Made by a program: the position numbers and the translations under genes
In this document: positions 1 through 5,171 of the stretch, piece by piece
Layout of the letters: each line of letters begins with the position of its first letter
Numbering within the stretch: position 1 is the stretch's first letter
From: Oscillospiraceae bacterium
Lineage (GTDB): Bacteria; Bacillota; Clostridia; Oscillospirales; Oscillospiraceae
DNA: 5,171 nucleotides
Reading direction: 5' to 3'
NCBI GenBank assembly: GCA_017501805.1
Contig: JAFVWG010000204.1
Coordinates: forward strand, 1-5,171
Notes under the pieces: model-generated
What the model saw: only the letters and a program-made list of their open reading frames with translations
Told to the model about the DNA's origin: nothing
Database searches by the model: none

Positions 1-21
1 CCTACGGGTACGACAGAAGCT

Positions 22-60
22 TGCGCGGTTTCGCGCAGGGCGCGATGCCCTCATCGCGCC
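22..60. repeat. Two adjacent perfect stem-loops beyond the ftsH-unit terminator
   Basis: Two inverted repeats lie side by side. TGCGCG (22-27) pairs with CGCGCA (32-37) around a GTTT loop. GGCGCGATG (39-47) pairs with CATCGCGCC (52-60) around a CCCT loop. Neither is followed by a clear T-run on either strand, so neither is a convincing stand-alone intrinsic terminator. They could be part of a structured RNA, a REP-like intergenic repeat, or backup structure downstream of the terminator at 91-120. No credible gene covers positions 1-124. The short open frames there are compositionally unremarkable and have no clear ribosome binding site. Confidence 0.5.
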
Positions 61-90
61 GTCAGATCGCCGACAGGGCGCACAAACGAA

Positions 91-120
91 CAGCGGGATA
101 TGCGTTTGCATATCCCGCTG
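91..120 (-). terminator. Intrinsic terminator of the ftsH unit, possibly bidirectional
   Basis: A perfect 13-bp stem, CAGCGGGATATGC (91-103) with GCATATCCCGCTG (108-120), closes a 4-nt loop. It begins only 4 nt after the TAA stop of the leftward membrane protein gene. On the minus strand the stem is followed by TTCGTTTGTG, a T-rich but interrupted tail. On the plus strand it is followed by ACTTTTATAT, so it could also stop rightward transcription arriving from outside the window. Stem quality and position are strong evidence; the imperfect U-tract lowers confidence. Confidence 0.8.
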
Positions 121-124
121 ACTT

Positions 125-700
125 TTATATCGTTTCCTCTTCCGGGTCGGGGAAATAGGTCAGGCAGTCCGGATTGTTTACAACCGTTTCCGGGTCGATG
201 TGTTTCTCTTCACACCAGCGGCGGAACGCCGTCTGCAGAAACGGACGCAGACCGTCCATCGCCTCATACAGCGGGATCGCATCCCCCGCGACAAAGAGCA
301 CCGTCTGTACACCGCCGCGCGTGAGTGCGGAGCGCTGCCCTTCGATCTGCTCGTAGCGGTAGTCCTTTCTGCGTTTTCTCAGCTCCCGATAGCTGAAGCC
401 CTCGTCATCATAGTACAGGGCGCAGGAAAGATTCTGCACCAGCAGAAAAACGCCCGCAAGCGCGACCACCGCGCAGAGCACGATCCACATTGCTTCCATT
501 CTCGAAGCGTAGAACAGGATCGCGGTAAGGCCGAAAAAGAGCATCAGAATGCCAATCACACTGCCGCGCCGCGGCGGACGCACCACCCTGCCCACGCTTT
601 TGCGCGGATCGTACGGCGTCAGCTTCTTCAGTACAAAGTCCACCAGAAAGCACAGCCCGAAGATCGCCGCCGCAAAGGCGGCAAGGAATGCATACTTCAT
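125..700 (-). CDS. Three-helix membrane protein with possible PH-like cytosolic domain, unknown function
   Basis: This 191-residue protein is not assigned to a named family. Three hydrophobic helices are visible at about residues 3-25, 47-65 and 69-90. A basic, proline-containing stretch (about 32-46, with RPPRRG) lies between the first and second. The remaining C-terminal half (about 95-191) is soluble. It starts YYDDEGFSYRELRKRRKDYR and continues with alternating strand-like segments and a helix ending WCEEKH. This pattern resembles the small PH-like domains found after two or three helices in many Firmicutes membrane proteins, but that is a resemblance by eye. The C-terminus is acidic (PDPEEET). 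The start codon overlaps the ftsH stop as ATGA, and AGGAG lies 8 nt upstream inside ftsH, so translation is probably coupled to ftsH. A role as partner, modulator or substrate of FtsH is possible but rests only on gene order. The gene itself is clearly real. Confidence 0.85.
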   Translation of the reverse strand: MKYAFLAAFAAAIFGLCFLVDFVLKKLTPYDPRKSVGRVVRPPRRGSVIGILMLFFGLTAILFYASRMEAMWIVLCAVVALAGVFLLVQNLSCALYYDDEGFSYRELRKRRKDYRYEQIEGQRSALTRGGVQTVLFVAGDAIPLYEAMDGLRPFLQTAFRRWCEEKHIDPETVVNNPDCLTYFPDPEEETI

Positions 701-2688
701 TCCGTCGGCTCCTGCTCGGAGGGCGTTTCTTCCACAGCTTCGGGCTCCGACTTCTTCTCGTCCGCGCGGATGAACGCCATCAGCTCGTCGCCGACGATGG
801 TCTCCTTCTCCAGCAGATACAGCGCGATCTCATCGAGCAGTGCCCGCTTTTCCGTGAGGATGCGCTTGGCGTCGGCATAGCAGCTTTCCAGAAGTTCCTT
901 GATCTCTCCGTCCGCCTGTGCCGCCGTCTCGTCGGCGCAGTTCATCATCGTGCTGCCGTCAAGATAGGGGTTGGAGACCGTGGAGAGCGCCATCAGCCCG
1001 AAGCGCTCGCTCATGCCGTACTGCGTGATCATCTTTCGGGCAAGCTCCGTGGCGCGGTCGATATCGTTCGCCGCACCCGTTGTCTGAATGCCGAAAACAG
1101 TCTGCTCCGCAGCGCGTCCGCCGAGCAGCGTCTTGAGCTCGGTGATCAGCTCTTCCTTCGTGCTGAGGTACTTCTCCTCCTCGGGCATCTGCATCGTGTA
1201 GCCGAGCGCGCCGGAGGTATGCGGCACGATCGTGATTTTGGAGACGGGCTGGGCATGCTTCTCGAGCGCGGCGACCAGCGCATGACCGACCTCGTGGTAG
1301 GCAACGACACGCTTTTCCATATCGGTCAGGATCGTGCCCTTCTTCTCCGTGCCCGCGATGACAAATTCGAAGGAGGTCAGAAGATCCTCCTGATTGACGG
1401 TCTTTCTGCCCTTCCGCACGGCGCGCAGAGCCGCCTCATTGACAAGGCTTGCAAGATCCGCGCCCACCGCGCCGGCAGTCGCCTGTGCGATCTTGTTGAG
1501 GTCCACATCGTCCGCAAGCTTGATGTTCTTCGTGTGGACGCGCAGGGTCTGGTAGCGTCCCGCGAGGTTGGGACGGTCAACGATGATGCGGCGGTCGAAA
1601 CGACCCGCGCGCAGGAGCGCCTTGTCCAAAATCTCGGGACGGTTCGTCGCGGCGAGGATCACGACGCCCTTGGAGGAGTCGAAGCCGTCGATCTCCGCAA
1701 GGAGCTGATTGAGCGTCTGTTCGCGCTCGTCGTTTCCGCCGAATTTGGAATCTCTCGTGCGTCCGATCGCGTCGATCTCGTCAATGAAGATAATGCTGGG
1801 CGCGACCTTGGACGCCTCGTTGAACAGATCGCGAACGCGGCTTGCGCCGACGCCGACGAACATCTCCACGAAGTCCGAGCCGGAGATGGAGAAGAACGGC
1901 ACGTTCGCCTCACCCGCGACCGCCTTGGCAAGCAGCGTCTTGCCCGTACCGGGCGAGCCGACGAGCAGCGCGCCCTTGGGCAGCTTCGCGCCGATCTCCG
2001 CGTACTTCTGCGGGTTGTGCAAAAAGTCGATGATCTCCACCAGCGACTCCTTCGCCTCATCCTGTCCCGCCACATCGGCGAAGGTCACGCCGGTCTGTTT
2101 TTCCATATAGACCTTGGCCTTGTTTTTGCCGATGCCGCCGAGACCGCCGCCTCCGCCGCCCATTTTCTTGCTCATACCGTTCATCAGCAGGGTGAACAGC
2201 AGATACATCGCCGCAACGGGAAGCAGCCACGAAACGATCGTCATCAGCAGACCGGGCTCCTCCTGCACGGCGCTTTCGTATTCAATGCCGGCGGCGTCGA
2301 GCTGTGCCTTGAGCTGTGTCAGCGGCAGATTGGGGATAACGCCGGTAAAGTAGAGGTCCGGCTCCTGCTGTGCCTGCAGGAAGGTATATCCGGGCATAAG
2401 AAGCGCCGGTTTTTTCGTCTTCTCTTCGTCCTCCTCGGTCTTCGGAGCGATCAGAATGCGGTCTTTTTGGAAGAGAACGGATTCGACCTCTCCCTTTGCG
2501 ATCATCTGCTCAAATTCCGTGTAGGATATCTCCTTTGCGACCGCCCCGCCGAACGCCGAAGTCAGCAGGTTCAGGATGATCGCCACGATCAGCGCGATCA
2601 GGATGACCGTTACGGTTTTTCTTCCGTGATGCTGCGGTCCGGACTTGTTCGGACCGTTTTGTTCCTTTTTATCGTTGTTGTTATTCAT
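697..2688 (-). CDS. ftsH: ATP-dependent zinc metalloprotease FtsH
   Basis: FtsH is a hexameric inner-membrane AAA+ protease that extracts and degrades misfolded membrane proteins and some regulators. The 663 residues carry the full family layout. Transmembrane helix 1 is at about 24-46, the extracytoplasmic domain at about 50-145, and helix 2 at about 147-169. A glycine-rich linker (177-185, six Gly in a row) precedes the AAA+ domain. Visible motifs are Walker A GSPGTGKT (244-251), the pore motif FVG (277-279), Walker B IIFIDEID (299-306), and the second region of homology with arginines R360 and R363 (LLRAGRFDRR). The zinc site is HEVGH (465-469), with D542 of NDI as likely third ligand. The tail is acidic. 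Length is slightly above the usual 610-650. Walker A has Ser where Pro is commonest, and RAGR replaces the common RPGR; neither should abolish function. It is the first gene of a two-gene unit with its own promoter, and no tilS or hpt neighbour is seen in the window. Confidence 0.98.
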   Translation of the reverse strand: MNNNNDKKEQNGPNKSGPQHHGRKTVTVILIALIVAIILNLLTSAFGGAVAKEISYTEFEQMIAKGEVESVLFQKDRILIAPKTEEDEEKTKKPALLMPGYTFLQAQQEPDLYFTGVIPNLPLTQLKAQLDAAGIEYESAVQEEPGLLMTIVSWLLPVAAMYLLFTLLMNGMSKKMGGGGGGLGGIGKNKAKVYMEKQTGVTFADVAGQDEAKESLVEIIDFLHNPQKYAEIGAKLPKGALLVGSPGTGKTLLAKAVAGEANVPFFSISGSDFVEMFVGVGASRVRDLFNEASKVAPSIIFIDEIDAIGRTRDSKFGGNDEREQTLNQLLAEIDGFDSSKGVVILAATNRPEILDKALLRAGRFDRRIIVDRPNLAGRYQTLRVHTKNIKLADDVDLNKIAQATAGAVGADLASLVNEAALRAVRKGRKTVNQEDLLTSFEFVIAGTEKKGTILTDMEKRVVAYHEVGHALVAALEKHAQPVSKITIVPHTSGALGYTMQMPEEEKYLSTKEELITELKTLLGGRAAEQTVFGIQTTGAANDIDRATELARKMITQYGMSERFGLMALSTVSNPYLDGSTMMNCADETAAQADGEIKELLESCYADAKRILTEKRALLDEIALYLLEKETIVGDELMAFIRADEKKSEPEAVEETPSEQEPTE
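709..713 (-). promoter_or_regulatory. Ribosome binding site inside the 3' end of ftsH
   Basis: On the minus strand AGGAG (plus-strand CTCCT) sits 8 nt before the ATG at 700-698. It lies within the ftsH coding region, and the downstream ATG overlaps the ftsH TGA. This supports the chosen start and suggests coupled or reinitiating translation of the two proteins. Confidence 0.8.
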
Positions 2689-2700
2689 ATTGCAATGCGT

Positions 2701-2708
2701 ACTCCTTT
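2701..2708 (-). promoter_or_regulatory. Strong but distant ribosome binding site of ftsH
   Basis: On the minus strand AAAGGAGT gives near-complete anti-Shine-Dalgarno pairing. The gap between AGGAG and the ATG at 2688-2686 is 13 nt, longer than the usual 5-9. No ATG, GTG or TTG lies in frame closer to the site, and the next in-frame Met is residue 62, which would delete the first membrane helix. The assigned start therefore stands. The spacer contains the palindrome ATTGCAAT (2689-2696). Confidence 0.7.
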
Positions 2709-2742
2709 GAGCCGTTTTTTATTACTGTATTCACACTCCGTT

Positions 2743-2771
2743 ATGTTACCACACATTTCGACGGGTATCAA
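2743..2771 (-). promoter_or_regulatory. Sigma-A-type promoter for ftsH
   Basis: Reading the minus strand, TTGATA (plus 2771-2766; 5 of 6 match to TTGACA) is followed by a 17-nt spacer and TAACAT (plus 2748-2743; 4 of 6 match to TATAAT). TGG directly precedes the -10, matching the TGn extension. Transcription should start near 2736, giving a leader of about 48 nt. I saw no CIRCE or CtsR-type heat-shock operator around it, so a constitutive housekeeping promoter is the simplest reading. Confidence 0.65.
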
Positions 2772-2826
2772 GGACAACACGGATTCGCGGCGAGTAAATT
2801 TTCTGTGAATATTCTTCTCAATTTTG

Positions 2827-2855
2827 TTGTCAGCAATCACATTCAATGCTATAAT
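2827..2855 (+). promoter_or_regulatory. Sigma-A-type promoter with extended -10 for rlmB
   Basis: TTGTCA (2827-2832; 5 of 6 match to the -35 consensus) is followed by a 17-nt spacer and a perfect TATAAT (2850-2855), preceded by TGC at 2847-2849 as an extended -10. Transcription should begin near 2862, about 28 nt before ATG 2891. The DNA just upstream (about 2793-2826) is clearly A/T-rich in an otherwise GC-rich window and could act as an UP element. This is the best promoter in the window by consensus match. Confidence 0.8.
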
Positions 2856-2890
2856 CTATTTTGGATATTTATGAGCGGGGGTTCATTTTC

Positions 2891-3694
2891 ATGGAAAAAA
2901 ACTATTCTCCCCGGCGGCGTGCGGATGACAGACGCGAACGCGAAGCCGTGCAGGAAAACGAATATCAGCTGGAAGGCCGCAACGCCGTCACGGAGGCGCT
3001 CCGTTCCGGAAGACGGCTGGACAAGCTCTTTATTGCCGAGGGCGCGGTCGACCGTTCCCTCTCCAGACTTGCTTCTCTGGCGGCGGATCAGGGCGCGGTC
3101 GTCGTCACCTGCGCGCGCCGCAAGCTGGACACGATGAGTCTCACCGGCGTGCACCAGGGCGTGATCGCCATGGCCGCGGCGCACGAATATGTGGAGCTGG
3201 ACGATGTGCTCGCCGCTGCCGAGCAAAAGGGCGAAAATCCCCTTCTGGTCATCTGCGATGAGCTGAACGATCCGCACAACCTCGGCGCGATCCTCCGCAC
3301 GGCGGAGTGTGTCGGGGCGCACGGCGTCATCATCCCCAAGCGCCGCAGTGTCGGGCTGACCGCAACCGTCGCAAAGGCTTCCGCGGGCGCCATCGAGTAT
3401 ATGCCCGTTGTGCGCGTGAGCAATATCGCAAGCACGATCCGCGAACTGAAAAGCCGCGGCATCTGGATCTACGGAACGGCAGCCGACGGCAAAACGGAGC
3501 TCTACGACGCCGATCTCAGCGGACCTTCCGCGATCGTCATCGGCAACGAGGGCGTCGGTATGAGCCGGATCGTCGCGGAAAGCTGCGACGTTCTCATCAG
3601 CATCCCCATGAAGGGACACGTCTCCTCTCTGAACGCCTCCACCGCGGCGGCAGTCCTGCTCTACGAAGCATTCCGCCGCAGAAGAACGACCTGA
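2891..3694 (+). CDS. rlmB: 23S rRNA 2'-O-ribose methyltransferase, SpoU/TrmH family (RlmB-like)
   Basis: SPOUT-class enzymes of this family use S-adenosylmethionine to methylate a ribose 2'-OH; RlmB itself modifies G2251 (E. coli numbering) in the P-loop of 23S rRNA. The 267-residue protein has a basic N-terminal tail (about 1-22), then a SpoU substrate-binding domain (about 25-98) opening with LEGRNAVTEALRS and ending GVHQGV. The catalytic knotted domain (about 117-262) carries motif 1 DELNDPHNLGAILRTAE (123-139, with N126 and R136), motif 2 IVIGNEGVGMS (215-225), and motif 3 IPMKGHVSSLNAS (238-250, with N248) in the C-terminal knot. All three are intact. The start is ATG 2891 rather than in-frame TTG 2861, because TTG 2861 lies at or just before the predicted transcription start. 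The Shine-Dalgarno is only a weak GGGGG (2877-2881). Family membership is certain; the exact target nucleotide is inferred, since other SpoU paralogues occur in Clostridia. Confidence 0.93.
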   Translation: MEKNYSPRRRADDRREREAVQENEYQLEGRNAVTEALRSGRRLDKLFIAEGAVDRSLSRLASLAADQGAVVVTCARRKLDTMSLTGVHQGVIAMAAAHEYVELDDVLAAAEQKGENPLLVICDELNDPHNLGAILRTAECVGAHGVIIPKRRSVGLTATVAKASAGAIEYMPVVRVSNIASTIRELKSRGIWIYGTAADGKTELYDADLSGPSAIVIGNEGVGMSRIVAESCDVLISIPMKGHVSSLNASTAAAVLLYEAFRRRRTT

Positions 3695-3697
3695 CTT

Positions 3698-3703
3698 GGT
3701 GAG
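3698..3703 (+). promoter_or_regulatory. Ribosome binding site for the P-type ATPase-like gene
   Basis: GGTGAG ends 8 nt before the ATG at 3712 and lies in the 17-nt gap after the rlmB stop. It supports this start and cotranscription with rlmB. No terminator or separate promoter is visible in the gap. Confidence 0.65.
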
Positions 3704-3711
3704 TGACCGCT

Positions 3712-5171
3712 ATGGAATTTGACCGCGAAAAGGACCAACTGAATATTGACGCGTCCTCCGAAGAGACGACCTATGACGTTGAGGACATCATCGCGGAGTT
3801 CGGTTCCGGTGCGGACACACCCGTTCAGGACGATGCGGATGAGGTCGTCCGCATCTGGTCGCCGAAGCCGCGCGAGAGCGATCCCGTTCCGGAGCCGTCC
3901 GATGCGCAGGAGCCCGAACAGCAGCCGTCTGCCGACGAACCCGAAGGACCGGATACGCCGGAGGAAACGGACGAGCCCGAAGCGGCAGATACGGAGGAAG
4001 CCCTTCCTCCCGTGCGGACGCCCCGCGTAAAACGCAGGTCCGTCCTGCAGCACCTTGTGCGGATGCGTGCCCGCATCCTCGCAGCGGAAGAGGCTGCGTC
4101 CTTCCTCTCCACGGAAGAGGCTCGCTCCGCCTATCTGCAGCAGCGCGGCAGGCGCCGCCTTCCGCAGCTTCTCTCTTGGCTTCTGACGCTGCTTTCGGCG
4201 GTGGTCGTGATGCTTCCGCTGCAGCCGTGGCTGGATCTTTCCTTCCTTCTCACGCCGGCGCTTTGCGGAGCTTTCTGCTTCGGCGCACTGCTCTGTCAGC
4301 TTCTTCTTACGCAGCCGGTGCTCCTGCGCGGCATCCGCCGCGTCCAAACGCTTCGTTTCTCCAAGGAGAGTTACCTTGCATTGACCGTGCTTGTTGTTCT
4401 CCTGCACGCCCTGCGCTGCCTGATCACCGCAAGCAGCGGCTGTGAGCTCTGCGCGGTGGCGTCTCTCTTGCTGACCGTTGCACAGCAGGGTGATGATTCT
4501 CTCACCTCCGCAAAGGCAAACTGCCTTTCCCGCGCTATGTCGATGGATGCGCCCGCAGCGGTCGTCCGCTGTGCAAAGCTCTGGGACGGAAAGGACTGTC
4601 TTTCCCGCCGTACGGCGGATCGGGAAGAGCCTCTGCAGGCGATCGAGGAAGCCCCCTCTTCGGAAAAACGGCTCAGTGCCGGCACGCTGCTGCTCGCCGC
4701 GCTGACCTTCTCTGTCGCACTGATTGCCGCGGTAAAAGGCGGACGCGACTTCCTTTGGGCATGGTCGATCCTGCTGCTCGGCTCCGCGCCTGTCGGCGCG
4801 TTCTGGGCATACGGCAGAAGCTTCCGCACGCTCAACAAGCGGCTTCTCTCCGCAGGCGCTGTCGTACTTGGCTGGTGCGGCGCGCACCGTCTTGGCGGCA
4901 GCACGGGCATCATCCTGCGGGATGAGGATCTCTTCCCCGGGAAGGCCGTCACGCTCAACGGCGTCAAAGTCTTCGGCGCGCATTCGCCGGAGCGTCTGCT
5001 CGGCTATGCGGCGGCCATGCTCGACAGAGCCGGTGCGGGCGCGGCTTCCGCTTTTTCCGAATCGCTGGAACTGCGAAATGCCCGCCGCTTCCATACCGAC
5101 CATTTCCGCACCTACGAAGCGGGTGGTCTCGGCGCAGAGATCCAGGGCGACGTCGTGCTCCTTGGCAGCCG
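3712..5171 (+). CDS. Degenerate P-type (P1B-like) ATPase-related membrane protein, 3' end outside window
   Basis: The frame is open from ATG 3712 to the window edge (486 complete codons), so the C-terminus is not seen. Residues 1-108 are hydrophilic, about 34-98 being very rich in Glu, Asp and Pro and probably disordered. Hydrophobic helices lie at about 151-169, 177-199, 221-239, 243-258, 324-342 and 346-366. This 4+2 order is that of heavy-metal P-type ATPases. After the last helix, SAGAVVLGWCGAHRLGGSTG (380-399) aligns by eye with the segment leading to the phosphorylation site. Where DKTGTLTEGK is expected the protein has LRDEDLFPGK (402-411), and SAP (358-360) stands where CPC is expected. 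The loop at 259-322 is about half the usual actuator-domain size and has no TGE. Ion pumping is therefore doubtful. The segment around 470-486 (GGLGAEIQGDVVLLGS) resembles the nucleotide-binding domain. The gene is probably cotranscribed with rlmB. That it is coding is well supported; the family link is inference. Confidence 0.85.
   Translation, partial: MEFDREKDQLNIDASSEETTYDVEDIIAEFGSGADTPVQDDADEVVRIWSPKPRESDPVPEPSDAQEPEQQPSADEPEGPDTPEETDEPEAADTEEALPPVRTPRVKRRSVLQHLVRMRARILAAEEAASFLSTEEARSAYLQQRGRRRLPQLLSWLLTLLSAVVVMLPLQPWLDLSFLLTPALCGAFCFGALLCQLLLTQPVLLRGIRRVQTLRFSKESYLALTVLVVLLHALRCLITASSGCELCAVASLLLTVAQQGDDSLTSAKANCLSRAMSMDAPAAVVRCAKLWDGKDCLSRRTADREEPLQAIEEAPSSEKRLSAGTLLLAALTFSVALIAAVKGGRDFLWAWSILLLGSAPVGAFWAYGRSFRTLNKRLLSAGAVVLGWCGAHRLGGSTGIILRDEDLFPGKAVTLNGVKVFGAHSPERLLGYAAAMLDRAGAGAASAFSESLELRNARRFHTDHFRTYEAGGLGAEIQGDVVLLGS

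Noticed and set aside
200..880. A 226-residue open frame on the plus strand across the ftsH/membrane-protein junction
   Set aside because: It is antisense to two well-supported coding regions, and its translation shows no family features and low-complexity Ser/Arg stretches.
2143..2160. Repeat tract encoding six glycines in ftsH as a phase-variation site
   Set aside because: The codons are mixed (GGC, GGA, GGT), so slippage is unlikely, and glycine-rich linkers at this place are usual in Firmicutes FtsH.
688..2808. A 706-residue open frame on the plus strand opposite ftsH
   Set aside because: It is fully antisense to a protein with every FtsH motif intact. Its translation is rich in Arg, Leu, His and Asp with no recognisable domain. 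Such frames arise from strong G/C bias at third positions.
2861..2890. TTG start giving a 277-residue rlmB product
   Set aside because: It lies at or before the predicted transcription start (about 2862) from the TTGTCA/TATAAT promoter, so the transcript could hardly carry a ribosome binding site for it. ATG 2891 fits.
2689..2890. CIRCE or CtsR heat-shock operator upstream of ftsH
   Set aside because: I looked for TTAGCACTC/GAGTGCTAA and GGTCAAA-type repeats and saw neither.
2849..3619. A 256-residue open frame on the minus strand opposite rlmB
   Set aside because: It is antisense to an intact SpoU-family methyltransferase with all three motifs and has no recognisable domain of its own.
3661..5103. 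A 480-residue open frame on the minus strand at the right end
   Set aside because: It overlaps the 3' end of rlmB and is antisense to the plus frame from 3712. Its product is Arg/Gly-rich without domains, while the plus frame gives coherent membrane helices, P-type ATPase-like segments, a ribosome binding site and G/C-rich third positions.
1..5171. CRISPR array, tRNA or rRNA gene, insertion sequence or attachment site
   Set aside because: No regularly spaced repeats, cloverleaf, rRNA-like sequence, transposase or flanking terminal repeats were seen.

Overview
The window looks like a core chromosomal segment of a GC-rich member of the Clostridia (Bacillota), most like the Oscillospiraceae/Ruminococcaceae. 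This is inferred from protein style, AGGAG-type ribosome binding sites, sigma-A-like promoters with TGn extensions, and a strong G/C bias at third codon positions. No mobile element, CRISPR array, rRNA or tRNA gene was found.

Layout: there are two divergent transcription units. The leftward unit (2688 down to 125) is ftsH, the membrane-bound AAA+ zinc metalloprotease, followed by a 191-residue three-helix membrane protein of unknown function. The start codon of the second gene overlaps the ftsH stop codon (ATGA). The unit ends at a perfect 13-bp stem-loop (91-120), and two further perfect hairpins lie beyond it (22-60). The rightward unit starts with rlmB (2891-3694), a SpoU/TrmH-family 23S rRNA 2'-O-ribose methyltransferase. 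It is followed 17 nt later by a large membrane protein gene (3712 onward) that runs off the right edge. The 202-nt region between ftsH and rlmB carries a good promoter for each direction. The rlmB promoter fixes the rlmB start at ATG 2891, because a longer TTG-initiated reading would begin at or before the predicted transcription start.

The most interesting gene is the truncated one at the right end. Its 486 visible residues follow the layout of a heavy-metal (P1B-type) P-type ATPase: four transmembrane helices, a cytosolic loop, two more helices, then a P-domain-like start. The diagnostic catalytic elements are missing or altered: no TGE in a shortened loop, SAP where CPC is expected, and RDEDLFPGK where DKTGTLTEGK is expected. 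It also has a long acidic, proline-rich N-terminal tail. I read it as a catalytically degenerate P-type ATPase relative, possibly a repurposed membrane protein. This is inference from motif alignment by eye.

Functionally, ftsH (membrane protein quality control) and rlmB (ribosome maturation) are housekeeping genes. The two membrane proteins that follow them are the poorly understood part of the window.
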